Shown here: piece by piece, positions 11,105 to 22,806 of the stretch
Position numbering within the stretch: position 1 is the stretch's first letter
How the letters are laid out: each line of letters opens with the position of its first letter
Assembly (NCBI GenBank): GCA_008009225.1
Contig: CM017761.1
Location: 71,862,694 to 71,926,693 of the forward strand
DNA: 64,000 nucleotides
DNA from: Acer yangbiense
Lineage: Eukaryota; Streptophyta; Magnoliopsida; Sapindales; Sapindaceae
Direction of reading: 5' to 3'
Notes under the pieces: model-generated
What the model saw: only the letters and a program-made list of their open reading frames with translations
Told to the model about the DNA's origin: nothing
The model's database searches: none
Position numbers and translations under genes: made by a program

Positions 11105-12426
11105 CTAATGTTGTCGAAAGGTTGGCTATAGAATGTGGCAGCACTGCTCCAAAATGATTCATATGAAAAGAGAGTTCCTGCAGTTTGCTACAATTTGTTA
11201 GAGAGGTCATGAAATCAAGATCATTGGGTTCTCCATTTCCCAGTAAGTTGTCACCAAAATTTAGCCATGACAGATTCTTAAGGCCACTAAAATCGATCGA
11301 AACTTTCCCAGTGAAATAATTTGAGGAGAAAGTGAAGTCAAAGCATTGGATATTGAACTTGGGAGAGAACCAGTAAAATTGTTCAAACCAATAACGTATC
11401 GTTTCAGGAATGGAAGACTATAAGCTATATCAGGTGGTAAAGTTCCACTGAATTGATTGAATGCTAGGACTATGGAGACTAGGGAAGAGATATTATCTAT
11501 AGAAGGAGGAACTATACCAAAAAAATTGTTTAATGCTAAGTTAAAATAATTTAAGTTTTTTAGTTGGCCATAAGTATCCGGAATTCTCCCACCTAAGCTA
11601 TTCCCTACTAAATAAATAACCTGCAAAGATGAAAGATTTCCAATGGAAGCAGGGAGTTTTCCTGTAAGCTGATTTACAGAAATGGACAGAGTTTGAAGCT
11701 TCAACAAGTTGCCAAGCTCTGCTGGGATGTCTCCCTCTAGGTTGTTATAATTAGTCATGAAGTTTATGAGGCTAGAACATCGTGGCAAATTGGTTGGTAT
11801 TGTACCCGAAAAGGAATTATTGGATATTGATAGATTTTCGAGCTTGGAAAGAAGACCAACTTCATGGGGGGTTTCACCATAGAAGTAGTTCTCTTGGAGT
11901 TGGATGGACCTTATGAAGCCAAGGTTCCCTATAAATGGTGATAAGAAACCTCCTATGCTTTGGTTTCTCAGATTCAAACCGATGACCCTCTGGTGGCGAC
12001 GATTGCATGAAACACCTGTCCACTGACATAGATGTACAGAATCGTTCCATGAACTAGTAACTCCTAAAGGATCATGAAGTTGTGACTTTATCGCAAGTAA
12101 TGCGAGACGGTCTGTCTCGTTTGCGTTGATTGTGATATTGGAGAGGATAGAAAAGCCATAAGATAGCAACAAGATGTACAACCATGGCAGAACAGCATGG
12201 CAGCAATGGGAACTGAGCATGTTTTCAGTTTCAGGTCCCTTAGACAAGAGAAATTTTGGGTTGTGTTCTGTTCCTGAGAGATGTTTGGTTTCAAGCTAGA
12301 TTGAAGTGTATTAATAGAAGAAACCATCCAGGATGATTGTTTTATTTTACTTAATTTCTCTTTCAATAATACTATATATGAATCATTCTGCGAGGTGGGT
12401 TGAGACTTGAGCCAGTCCAAGTTCAT

Positions 12427-13152
12427 GTAGATATAGCTTGGATCATTGACAGAGACTTACAATGCATTAATTAATGATTGTTTTGGAAATTTGAACGAGT
12501 AAAGTGCTACAATCTAGAGATTTCATGCATTGCAAACTTTGACAATGACATTGGCATTGCCAAAATTCTCTGTCATGTCCTCAATTGGTTAACAGAAATT
12601 TTGAAATCATTTTTTAAGATTCCATAAGGTAACAAATGGCCTTGGACTTCTTAAAGTCTTTTTTATCTTTTCTTGTAGCCAAGACAAGATAAGAATAGGC
12701 TCCAAGCCCCAAATCCTTGGACTATAATGTTTGGCTAAAAGAGTCTATTTACGACGAGACAAAGAGATTGGTCTAGGTTTATGCCTCTCATTCCCACATC
12801 AATGAGGATTTGGGTTTGTTTCAAGTCATGTTCCTACCCTCAATCCTTAGATTATAATAGTTCAAAACAGGAAAGAGTTTATTTATTTAATTATAATTTA
12901 TTATAATTAAACTTTTGAACTGATCATAATCAAAATAATACATAAAATTTGGAAATATACACCAAATTACTACCAGGGGAGAAAGCTGATGGCTAACCTG
13001 ATGAACAGAGCGACCGTAGAGGCGTGGAGAGCAATATCTTGTTTCCTTCGCTAACAAGACTGTTTACCATGCTTTTAAAATTTGTATAGCAGTCTAACAT
13101 CTTCACTTTAAGAGGTTTGAGTTGAATTCTTCAAAACCAATTCTTCCCTTCT
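12427..13152. other. Intergenic region between RLK and OTP81 genes, copy A
   Basis: This is non-coding AT-rich DNA that lies upstream of the RLK (-) and downstream of the PPR gene (-). It aligns throughout with 47418-48174 in copy B with only small differences. No further gene is seen. Confidence 0.7.
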
Positions 13153-15363
13153 TCACCAATAATCCATACAAGAACAACTCCCACCACTAAAATGATGGAA
13201 CCGATACCTGTCCCTCAACAGTATCTCTTTATCGTAAAGTTTAGATATGAGCTTAGCAACTGTGTGGCAGTCCCCACAAACACGAAGATTCTTTACAATT
13301 CGGATCGGTTGAGATGGACCGGTACTAATAAGACCAAATGCAATTGCTAGTTTTTCACTGTGAAGGTTTAGTGCCTGTTCCTTCATGTCTTCCTCGTCAA
13401 CAAGTTGCAAAAGGAGGGACTTGTTTGTTACATGACCGGATGATTTTAATTTTGCCACAATCTCATCCAGCTTTGAATAGATTTCCTTGGAGAGAGGGTG
13501 AGAATTATCTGCCGCCAAAAACTTATGAAGTGTACCATTGACCTCCATTGAGCTCCAACCTCGTTCTTTTTGTAGTCCAGAAACTCTCATACGCTTCCTT
13601 AGTTCAGAGACATTGTCCCATTTCCCTGTTTTGGCATATATATTAGATAGAAGCACTAAAGCTCCATCATTTTCGGGTTCCAACTCCAGCAATCGGCTAC
13701 AAGCCTGTTCAGCAAGCTCAACATTTTCGTGAATTTTACAGGCCCCAAGTAAAGCCCCCCATACCGATGCACTAGGTGTTATAGGTATTTTCTCTATAAA
13801 TTCCACAGCTTCTTCCAAAAGGCCTGCACGGCCAAGAATGTCAACCATGCAAGCATAGTGCTTGACTCCTGGCACAACCCCATAAACTGGCTCCATTTGA
13901 TTGAAAAACATCCTGCCCTCCTCTACTAAACCTGAGTGACTACAAGCACATAATACATTGGTAAAAGTAACAGCATTGGGCTTGACCTTAGCTTCATGCA
14001 TTCTGAAGAACAAATCAATTGCAGCTCTTCCACGCCCATGCATTGCCAAACCAGCAATCATGGAACTCCAAACAAATACATCTCTTCTCTCCACAGAATG
14101 AAATACATCAAGCGCCTTCTCTAGATTCCCACACTTAGAATACATATCAATGAGTGAGGTCGTGAGATGACAATTCAAATTCATCCTCTGCTTCTTTATA
14201 TTTGCATGGATCCACTCACCCACATCCATAGCTCCCAACTGAGCGCAGGAAGACAATGTACTCACAAAAGTCAGTTCATCCGGTTTTGCGTTCTTGCTGA
14301 GTTGCAACTGGTGGAAAATGGCCAATGCCTCCTGTGGCTTCCCATTTTGATCATAAGCTGATATGAGGGCGTTCCATGTAGCAGTTTCTTGTCTTGGGAC
14401 AGCATCCAAAAATGACTTAGCAACATCATACTCCCCCAATTTAGCATACCCATCAATCATAGTTGTCCACGAAACAATATCTTTCTCTTCCATCTTATCA
14501 AACAATTTTTTCGCATCCTCAACACTCCCACATTTCACATACATATCAAGCATTGCATTACTCAAAGTCAAGTCCATTTTAATCCCATTCTGTTCGATAT
14601 AAGAACAAATCCATCTCCCAAACTCCAAATCCTTCATTTTTGTACAAGCTGATAAAACACCCACCATTGTCACAGCATTAGACTTGACATTCTCCGCCTC
14701 CATTTCTCTAAACAACTCTAATGCCTTGTCAAAACACCCGCCTTGAACATACCCCGAGATCATAGAATTCCACGAAACAACATCCTTTTCATCAATCCGA
14801 ACGAAAACCCGGTATGCAAAATCCAAATCCCCACATGAAGCATAAAAATGTATCAGCGAGTTAAGAATAAACACATCATCACCAAACGAAGACTTGACAA
14901 CCAATCCATGGAAAACTTGCCCAACACCCAACCTCGAAAGCTTGGTAGCAGCTTTGATCAAAAAAGGGAAAGTGAACTTATTTGGAAAATAAGGAGACTC
15001 ACAAAGCATCCGCAAAAAAATCTTCACACTTTCACTAGGTTCCGGGCTCCACGAATAAGCACGAATGAGGGTGTTCCACGTATACAGATTCGGTTCAAGA
15101 ATTTCATCGAACACCTTGCGAGCATACTCGAGGCTCAAAAACGGAGACAAAGTACCGGCCGTGAAGAGCTTGCTGGCAGAGTAGGCGTCAAAGAAGAGAC
15201 CAGTTCGTAGCATATAAGCATGAACTTGCTTCAACTGTTTCAAACTAATGCACCGATCGATCAGAGATAAAACTAGTCGGTTTCGATTGTCGTTTTTGAC
15301 AGTTGGAGCTCCTGGGTTTGCTTGAATTGGAAGAGAAACAAGTGGGGTGCTTAGAGTTTCCAT
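13153..15363 (-). CDS. OTP81: Pentatricopeptide repeat protein, PLS-E-DYW class, OTP81-like
   Basis: An intronless 736-aa protein. The layout and long stretches match Arabidopsis At2g29760 (OTP81/QED1, 738 aa), a chloroplast C-to-U RNA editing factor known for the rps12 intron site and others. The N terminus (METLSTPLVSLPIQ) could be a plastid transit peptide. ISLKQLKQVHAYMLRTG begins the PLS repeats, with repeated VxWNSMI/ISGY and MYSKCG motifs to about residue 540. E/E+ motifs follow (LLSNIYAKTGKWDNVSELRK). The DYW deaminase-like domain has HSEKLAI (the HxE zinc/catalytic motif), CGDCH (CxxC) and a CSCMDYW end. It is complete, with no lesions, and the start sits where the family starts. It is the better preserved of two copies; the other is 53247-55442. 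Confidence 0.93.
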   Translation of the reverse strand: METLSTPLVSLPIQANPGAPTVKNDNRNRLVLSLIDRCISLKQLKQVHAYMLRTGLFFDAYSASKLFTAGTLSPFLSLEYARKVFDEILEPNLYTWNTLIRAYSWSPEPSESVKIFLRMLCESPYFPNKFTFPFLIKAATKLSRLGVGQVFHGLVVKSSFGDDVFILNSLIHFYASCGDLDFAYRVFVRIDEKDVVSWNSMISGYVQGGCFDKALELFREMEAENVKSNAVTMVGVLSACTKMKDLEFGRWICSYIEQNGIKMDLTLSNAMLDMYVKCGSVEDAKKLFDKMEEKDIVSWTTMIDGYAKLGEYDVAKSFLDAVPRQETATWNALISAYDQNGKPQEALAIFHQLQLSKNAKPDELTFVSTLSSCAQLGAMDVGEWIHANIKKQRMNLNCHLTTSLIDMYSKCGNLEKALDVFHSVERRDVFVWSSMIAGLAMHGRGRAAIDLFFRMHEAKVKPNAVTFTNVLCACSHSGLVEEGRMFFNQMEPVYGVVPGVKHYACMVDILGRAGLLEEAVEFIEKIPITPSASVWGALLGACKIHENVELAEQACSRLLELEPENDGALVLLSNIYAKTGKWDNVSELRKRMRVSGLQKERGWSSMEVNGTLHKFLAADNSHPLSKEIYSKLDEIVAKLKSSGHVTNKSLLLQLVDEEDMKEQALNLHSEKLAIAFGLISTGPSQPIRIVKNLRVCGDCHTVAKLISKLYDKEILLRDRYRFHHFSGGSCSCMDYW

Positions 15364-15686
15364 GAATTGCCTGCAATTTTTCTTCTTTGTTTGTCTCTCT
15401 CCGTTACTTAGCTCGTCGTGTCAAATGCAGCTTGTTGAAAATCACGATATGGATTCAAGTTTATTTAACCAACAAACATTATCAACTATCGTCCTCTGTA
15501 AGTGAAAATTACAGCTTTGTCGTGGCGCGACAACTGTACAAGTTTTTTCTGATCCTAGTGGAGGGAATTATACAGACTACACTTGTATTTTGTTTGTATT
15601 CTAAAAAATATTCGTCATTGAAATCTCATCAAAATCATCACATTGATTTTTTAGAGTCTACTTCAGAAGCTGAACATAACGAAATG
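15364..15686. other. 5' flank of the OTP81-like gene (copy A) up to the copia insertion
   Basis: This non-coding stretch is matched at 55443-55771 in copy B. It probably holds the PPR promoter. The copia insertion at 15687 lies 324 bp upstream of the PPR start codon, in opposite orientation. Confidence 0.6.
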
Positions 15687-15897
15687 TGTTAGAATAGATA
15701 ATTAGTATATATTATCTTTCCTTTGTATTTCCTTTGTATTACCTGTATTACAGTAAGACTCCTAGTAGGACTCCATATAGTTTAAGTAACAACTTCCTGA
15801 CTTGTAGGAATGGTTACAATTCTCTTTGTACAAATATACGTTTCCTGTATCAATGATAATTCATTCAAGCAAATTCTATCTTTCTTTCATATTTTCA
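15687..15897 (+). repeat. 5' LTR, copia 1
   Basis: A 211-bp LTR, TGTTAGAATAG...TTTTCA, directly followed by the initiator-Met tRNA primer site. Confidence 0.95.
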
Positions 15898-15982
15898 TGG
15901 TATCAGAGCAGAGTTAAATCCTGACTCAATCCTTGCTGCACTTTGATTTCTCGTGTAGTTTCTTTCCATTCTTCTCGTTGCA

Positions 15983-18900
15983 ATGACCAACAATCAAACA
16001 TCTCAAGACAAAACTCCTTCCGCATCTGGCACATCCGCCTCTGACACACCCAAGCCAGAAATTTCGATCTCCTCTACAGATTCATTGAAAACAGATCTCT
16101 CTAACCCCTTTTTCACTCATCATTCAGACCATCCAGGTCTGGTATTGGTTTCCAAGCCTTTGAATGGAGACAACTATTCAGTATGGAAAAGGGCTATGAC
16201 AATGGCTTTGAATTCGAAAAATAAATTGGGTTTTGTCAATGGCAGAATCTTGGCTCCTTCAGAAGAAACCGATCCCAATGGTTATGCAACTTGGTCGCGT
16301 TGCAATGATATGGTCCACTCATGGATCATCAATGCTCTTAGTCCAGAACTCTCAGATAGTGTAATCTACTATGCTACGGCACACGAAGTTTGGGAAGATC
16401 TCCGTGAACGATTCTCTCAAAGTAATGCGCCACGAATCTTTGAAATTCAGCGAGATATCGCCTATCATAAGCAAGAACAGCACTCAGTTTCCACTTATTA
16501 CACAAAGCTGAAAGGTTTGTGGGATGAATTGGCTTCTTACAGTGATGCAACAAACGGGGCACAACAAGATCAACAAAAATTAATGCAATTTCTGATGGGA
16601 CTGAACGATTCTTACAGTGTTGTTCGTGGACAAATACTCCTGATGAATCCCCTTCCTTCGGTTCGTCAGGCGTATTCCTCTGTCTCTCAAGAAGAGAAGC
16701 AGCGTCTCTTGAGTTCAACGCATGCTGCAGCTGATTCTGGTGGAAGTGCAGCCATGGCGGTTCGAAACAAGTCCACTCCGATCAGGTCTGAGAGATCCGA
16801 CCGCCAGTTGGGATCACCTGATTTCCGTCCGCATGAGAAGCAACCAGAAAATCGCCGATTTGATCATGACAAGCGTCGCACTAGTTCTGGAAGAGGTTGC
16901 CCAAATTGCTCTCATTGTGGAGACATGGGCCATTGGGCTCAAACATGCTATGAACTGATTGGGTATCCAGTGGGTCATCCAAAAGCAAAAGGCCCAAGAC
17001 GTTTTCAGAACAATAATAGGCCTGCTAACAACATTAATCATACTTTTCCTACAGCTAATCATGTGTCCGAGGGGTTTTCTAAAGAAGATGGGAATAAAAT
17101 AGCTAGGATTTCGCAGATTCAAATGCAACAGCTCTTGTCACTTATCGACAACAAGAATGAGGGTTCTAACTCTCAAGTAAATAATGCTACCAACAAGCCA
17201 GGTTTGTCTACAGTCAATTCTCGCAATTGGATCATTGATAGCGGGGCAACGGATCATATCTCTTCCTCATCTAATTTATTTTTCCACAAAAATAAAAATT
17301 GCTCGTTGCCTTCTGTATTGCTACCTAGTGGAGACAAAGCTACTATTGTTGCAAAAGGATCATTATCTCTTAATTCTGTTTATTATTTGCACGATGTGCT
17401 ATGTGTTCCTACTTTTAAAGTTGATTTGATGTCGGTTAGTCGTCTGACTAGGGCCTTGAATTGTTCAATAACTTTCTTCCCTTATTGGTGTGTTTTGCAG
17501 GATCTGGCTACGAGGAGGATGATTGGTTTGGGTAAACAACGTGATGGACTATATTATTTGGTGGCACTGACGACAGAGAAAACAAAAATCACCTCACCTG
17601 TCAACCGACCTGCTTGCAATCTCACCATCTCATCCACCGATCTCTGGCATAAACGTTTAGGCCATGCATCACCATCTCGTCTAAGCTTCATAGCTAAGAA
17701 TTTTTAAAATTTTTCCATTAAGTCAAATAATGCTTGCCATATATGTCCTTTGGCTAAGCAGAGTCGTTTACCTTTCAGTCCTAGTGTAATTTCATCTATA
17801 AAACCTTTTGAATTAATTCATTGTGACATTTGGGGTCGTTATCGACACCCTTCTCTTTCTGGTGCTTATTACTTTCTTACTATTGTAGATGATTTTACAC
17901 GTTTCACATGGATATTTTTAATGCGTCACAAAGATGAAGCACAATCTCTTTTAAAACGATTTTTCAGTTTTGTTTTCACTCAATTTGAAACTCACATTAA
18001 GACTTTTCGAAGTGATAATGGTGGAGAATTTATTTCGCTTCGTTCTTTTTTTCAAGATAATGGTGTCGTTTTTCAGCACTCTTGTGTTTACACGCCTCAA
18101 CAAAATGGGGTTGTGGAACGAAAACATCGTCACATCTTGCAAGTAGCTTGGGCTTTGAAATTTCAAGCTCAACTTCCTCCCCAATTTTGGGGGGAATGTG
18201 CTCTTACTGCTGTGCATCTCATCAATCGGTTGCCGTCGCCAGTTCTCTCTTTTAAAACCCCTTTTGAACTTCTCTACTCCAAATCTCCATCTTTTTCTCA
18301 CCTCCGTGTCTTTGGTTGTTTAGCCTATGCTACAAATGTACATACGGCTCACAAATTTGACCGTCGTTCATACCTTCCATTTTTATCGGCTATCCTATTG
18401 GTCAAAAAGCTTACAAATTATTCGATTTATCGACCAAAAAGATTTTCACTAGCCGCGATGTCAAATTTCATGAAAATGTCTTCCCTTATGCGTCTATCAG
18501 GCCCAGTCCTCCATCCCTCCCTACATCTGGCCCAGTCCCTATCGTGGCCCACGATTTTTCTTCTTCTTTTTATCCCAATCCATCCTTTACCCAGCCCACC
18601 ACCTCCCCACTTCCAGACGCATCTTCTCCTTCTACTCATCTCCGATCTGTGTCTGTTCCCTCTCCTTTGCCGGATTCCCATTTCCCCCACCGATCGTCGC
18701 GTCATTCGTCTCCTTCGCCCACTCCTTCGCATTCCTCTCCCTCACCCCCTTTGTCGCCATCTTCTCCTGATAGCCCACCATCGGAATCCCCTTTTCCCAC
18801 TCTATCGTCGGATTCCTCGACCGATCTCCAATCCCTTACACCACTTCCGTCTCTACCATTACCTGACCCCGATCCCGAACCTATTCCACTTCGTCGGTCT

Positions 18901-20622
18901 AGCCGCCAAGCCGGTCCACCAGCCAAACTCGGCGATTATGTCTGCTCCGTTGTTTACTCCGACGAATCGCTCTCCTTGCTGCCGGGTCCGACCAAGGGTA
19001 CGCGCTATCCACTGGCCAATCATGTTTCGTATCACCGATATCAACCGGCCTATCGGTCCTTTGTTGCTCAGCTCAGTTCCCTAACTGAACCTCGGTCTTA
19101 TTCGGAGGCCGTCGCTTATCCGGAGTGGCAGGAGGCGATGCGTTCCGAATTGCGGGCTCTCCAAGCCAATGGCACTTGGTCTCTCACTTCACTACCGGCC
19201 GGCAAGACCCCTATTGGCTGCAGATGGGTGTACAAAATTAAGCTCCGTTCAGATGGATCCATTGAGAGGCATAAAGCCCGGTTGGTCGCCAAGGGTTTCA
19301 CTCAACTGGAAGGTGTGGATTATCAGGATACTTTTTCGCCCACTACCAAGATCGTTTATGTTCGCTGCCTACTTGCCTTGGCCGTAGCCCGTGGTTGGCC
19401 TCTTTATCAGCTGGACGTCAACAACGCTTTTCTTCACTGTGACTTGGCTGAGGAGATTTACATGTCTCCGCCGCCAGGGCTTCGGCGACAAGGGGAGGAA
19501 GATTTGGTATGTCGTCTTCATAAGTCCTTATACGGTTTGAAACAAGCGTCTCGCCAGTGGTTCGCCAAGTTTTCAAAAGCTATATGTTCAGCTGGATTTG
19601 TACAATCTCTGTCTGATTACTCCCTCTTCACCAGGACACAAGGCAAGTCTTTTACTGCTCTCTTAATATATGTTGACGATATTCTGATTACTGGTAATGA
19701 CTCCATTAGTATTGCTGCAACTAAGAAGTTCTTGCATAGTCATTTCCATTTGAAAGATCTTGGTAATTTAAAATACTTCCTTGGTATTGAAATTTCTGCT
19801 TCTAAGAAAGGAATTTTCATTTGTCAACGTAAATATGCCTTAGAAATTATAGAGGATGCAGGGCTGTTGGGCGCAGCCCCTGTTGATACTCCAATGGAAC
19901 GAGGCTTGAAGTTGTCAGACAAGAGTGATTTGCTCAAAAATTCGAGTCAATATAGGAGATTAGTCGGAAGATTGATTTACTTGACTGTTTCTAGACCAGA
20001 TATAACATATGCAATACATGTCTTGAGTAGGTTTATGCATCAGCCCAGGAAATTCCATATGGAGGCAGCCCTTCGGGTTGTCCGATATTTAAAAGGTGCA
20101 CCTGGCCAAGGTCTATTTTTCTCTTCGAATAGTGATTTCAAGTTAAGGGCTTATTGTGATTCAGATTGGGCAGGTTGTCCACTCACTAGGAGATCCACCA
20201 CAGGTTATTGTGTCTTTCTTGGACCTTCATTGATATCTTGGAGGTCAAAGCGACAGAAAACCGTTTCTCTCTCTTCTGCCGAGGCAGAATATCGAGCCAT
20301 GACAGGAGCCTGCTGTGAGTTAACATGGCTGCGTTATCTATTAAGGGACTTGGGACTTTCCCACCATGACCCTGCTCTACTGTATTGTGACAATAAGGCT
20401 GCCTTACACATTGCAGCCAACCCAGTTTTTCATGATCGCACTAGACATATTGAGATGGATTGTCACTACATTAGAGACAAGATTCAAGATGGTTCAGTTA
20501 TTACGAGATATGTAAATTCTACACATCAACTAGCAGACATCCTGACTAAGCCCTTGGGAAAAGAAATTTTTGTGCCTATGATTCACAAGTTGGGAGTGCA
20601 AGATATCCACTCTCCAACTTAG
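15983..20622 (+). pseudogene. gag-pol polyprotein of copia 1, broken by one stop and one frameshift
   Basis: The gag part starts at 15983 with a UBN2-type region. It is followed by a CX2CX4HX4C knuckle (CSHCGDMGHWAQTC, about 16910), protease motif WIIDSGATDHIS (about 17228) and the GAG-pre-integrase motif LWHKRLGHA. An in-frame TAA at 17705-17707 interrupts, and the same frame continues. The integrase follows (HCDIWG, FRSDNGGEF, NGVVERKHRH, about 17820-18125). A frame change near 18370-18380 moves to the frame that stays open to 20622: reverse transcriptase (WVYKIK, QLDVNNAFL, YVDDILITG) and RNase H (YCDSDWAG, SSAEAEYRA), ending LADILTKPL. Order protease-integrase-RT-RNase H defines Ty1/copia. 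With identical LTRs, these lesions are either very new or inherited from a defective source. Confidence 0.9.
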
Positions 20623-20628
20623 GGGGAG

Positions 20629-20839
20629 TGTTAGAATAGATAATTAGTATATATTATCTTTCCTTTGTATTTCCTTTGTATTACCTGTATTACAGTAAGA
20701 CTCCTAGTAGGACTCCATATAGTTTAAGTAACAACTTCCTGACTTGTAGGAATGGTTACAATTCTCTTTGTACAAATATACGTTTCCTGTATCAATGATA
20801 ATTCATTCAAGCAAATTCTATCTTTCTTTCATATTTTCA
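20629..20839 (+). repeat. 3' LTR, copia 1
   Basis: A 211-bp LTR, apparently identical to the 5' LTR, preceded by the polypurine tract. Confidence 0.95.
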
Positions 20840-20844
20840 AAATG

Positions 20845-22806
20845 ATCACAATATTTCTTAATCCAATTCAATGATTCAATGAGAATTCTGGTTTGCCATT
20901 TCAATTTGGTTGATTGGTATATGAGAGGAACCAGTAACTCTTGTCTCGTTAATGAAAAGTGAAAACCTCTCAATTCAATTATCGAACACCATCATCTTAA
21001 CTCGTAAGTGAAATCAAACTCCAGTAGTAAACCAAACAAATATTTAAATTATATAAAAAAAAAAAAAATTGATTATCGTGAGTCGACTCGGTCACTTCCC
21101 GAGTTGACTCGTGACGTGTCCGGACACGTCACGAGTTGACTCGGTACGTTATTTATTATTCACTTTATGGGCCTAATTATGTTTTAATAGCCCCAACGGC
21201 TTGAATTCGATTGGGCTGGGCCCGCAAAACCGAACTTGGGCTCAGTCGTAACTCGTAAATCGAAACTGGTTGTTATTTTTTCCGATGGAGGTGGTGGTGG
21301 TGATCGAATTTCGAGGTCGTTGGGATTCGGAGAAGTTTCGAATGAGTGTGTTGGAAGAGGCGGATCTCGTAGTGGAGAGAATCCGAGATGGTGACAGACA
21401 GAGCAATGGAGGATGAGTTTCCCAAAACGTCATTATCAGTCTTCACAAAGAAGCTGATACCCAAAGGAAAGCTTCAGTACACCAACACTCCTCAGCATAC
21501 TCTGGACTAGCAGTTTATAAACCATTTGATGACCGGTCAAATGTTAATCATCCTGATCATCAAGGATGCTGGAAGAGCTTCTCTGACTAAGCACTGCCAG
21601 CTGGAGGACTTGAGCTGGCATTAAGCTTGGCTAAATTATTTCCCGCCAGAATTGGAATTCGGTTAGATTTGGCGGGAAAACTCATTTACAGAATTAGTGA
21701 TGTCACTCTTAGTATAAATAGATTCACTCTCTCTCTTGTTGATTCATTTGAATCATTTTCTGTAAATTTTCTCTCAATGAAGATATTTTCTCTTCCACCA
21801 TTTTTGTTCATATAAGCTTTTCAATTCTTCATTCAAGTTCTTCTTATAAACCTTTAATCAAACACCTGTGGTGTTAATCTTCTTCTCCTCTGTTCACTGA
21901 AACTTCACAGTCTACCATGCGCAAGTTAGTATCACATCTTACCTCTGTATAAATTTACTCTTTTTCTAACTTCAAATGTATATTGTTAGCTTTAACAATC
22001 ATCACTTTTATGATCTTATGTTGATTTTTGTTGTTGTTGTTGTAGTAATTGTGTAGAAGAAAAGCTTTCAATTTGCAATCTCGAAATTTCGCTTCATTTA
22101 ATGGAAGAGGTAATTCTTCTTCATTTATTCTGTTTGTTGATACTTTGATTGATGAATAAATACTAGAAATGACTAATGTTTATAAAGTTTTCCTTTTTGT
22201 GCCGGTTTATGCTGATTCTCTTTCAAATTATGAACAGAAATGACATTTATAAAATGACCCTTGACTGAATTTAGAGTGTGTGGAATTGGAGATAGGAGAC
22301 TTCAATAGTTAGTTTTTGTCAGTAATGTTTCGATTTGAATGATGTAGATGAGCTCTCCATTGAAACTGATCTTTGCCGGAACTGCTAAGCTTTTGGTTAT
22401 CAGTTCTTTCCTTATATGGTTTTTCAAATCGATTTTCGTACTGTCTTATGTTGTTGAAACTCACTATCATGGCTGCGTCACTTTTGAAAGTCTGGGATTA
22501 GCTTGTTTTGCATAGACGGTAACAACTTTTTCTTTGAAGCTATGATTATAACAAAGACTTTTTCTTATGTTGTTGAAATCACTACTAGTCACTATCATGG
22601 CTTGCTCTTTCTGGGAATAATTTGATAGTGGAAAGCATCATTTGTTGGAATGAAAAGCATAAAGCATTACAAACTTGATTATTTTAATTTTATTTGCTTG
22701 CCGAATCTTATCCAATGAATATTTTAATTTTCTCAATGTACTATAACATATCTTGAAATGCTTAAATTTAGATTGTAGATTGAAATTGAAGTGATTTGTA
22801 TTCCAT
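20845..22806 (+). other. 5' region of an unidentified gene or gene remnant, copy A
   Basis: The block is shared with 55772-57244. A possible leader at 21360-21430 includes an ATG context reading MVTDRAMEDEFPKTS. A second possible exon (22047-22110, after ttgttgttgtag, reading CVEEKLSICNLEISLHLMEE) is followed by a gtaattc donor. The family was not recognised and no downstream exons were found, so this may be a truncated gene. Copy A contains a 481-bp block (21432-21912) that copy B lacks. Confidence 0.35.
21107..21136. repeat. Perfect 30-bp palindrome
   Basis: The half-site actcgtgacgtgtcc is followed exactly by its reverse complement. It sits in a run of gagttgactcg repeats and contains two GACGTGTC elements of the bZIP/ABRE-like class. 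Copy B has lost the symmetry. Function is not shown. Confidence 0.75.

Larger units (their letters stand above)
7550..12247 (-). pseudogene. LRR receptor-like kinase (class XII) pseudogene, copy A
   Basis: This was a receptor kinase related to At3g47570/EFR. Reading on the minus strand, the likely start is Met at 12220 (MLSSHCCHAVLPW signal peptide). It is followed by the LRR N-cap (NETDRLALLAIKSQLHDPLG) and LRRs to about 11330. A frame change follows, then more LRRs (11210-10510) with a (TA)n tract translated as YI repeats. At about 10510 the LRRs (NNLSGQI) jump directly to the kinase at VVVKVINLQ, so the end of the LRRs, the membrane segment and the glycine loop are missing. After NGSLEE the frame is lost. 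An LTR element splits the kinase at 8189-10225. The rest has HGDLKPSKVLLD, DFGLAKF, a stop at the exon end (GYVA then TAA), an intron (about 7944-7863) and a last exon cut short at CSIDSP. It is clearly non-functional. Confidence 0.85.
15687..20839 (+). mobile_element. Full-length Ty1/copia retrotransposon 1, identical 211-bp LTRs, TSD aaatg
   Basis: The LTRs at 15687-15897 and 20629-20839 appear identical. The primer site tggtatcagagc follows at 15898-15909, and a polypurine tract agggggag (20621-20628) precedes the 3' LTR. The target duplication aaatg is at 15682-15686 and 20840-20844. Copy B has the empty site near 55767. Identical LTRs mean very recent insertion. Confidence 0.97.
5948..22806. 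repeat. Segmental duplication, copy A
   Basis: The segment aligns in the same orientation with 42829-57244. Homology starts at ttacaactaatgtttgattt in both copies and ends after gaagtgat(t/g)tgtattcc. It contains the RBMX2-like last exon, an RLK pseudogene, the OTP81-like gene and an unidentified 5' gene region. Copy-specific insertions are the LTR element 8189-10225, the copia 15687-20839 and a 481-bp block 21432-21912. Confidence 0.9.

Noticed and set aside
13338..14602. Plus-strand ORFs opposite the PPR genes (also at 53417-54681)
   Set aside because: They are antisense shadows of the conserved PPR frame and vary with it.
18544..19084. Overlapping frames in the proline/serine-rich middle of copia 1
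   Set aside because: One is the true pol linker; the other arises from the frame change near 18375 and has no conserved motif.
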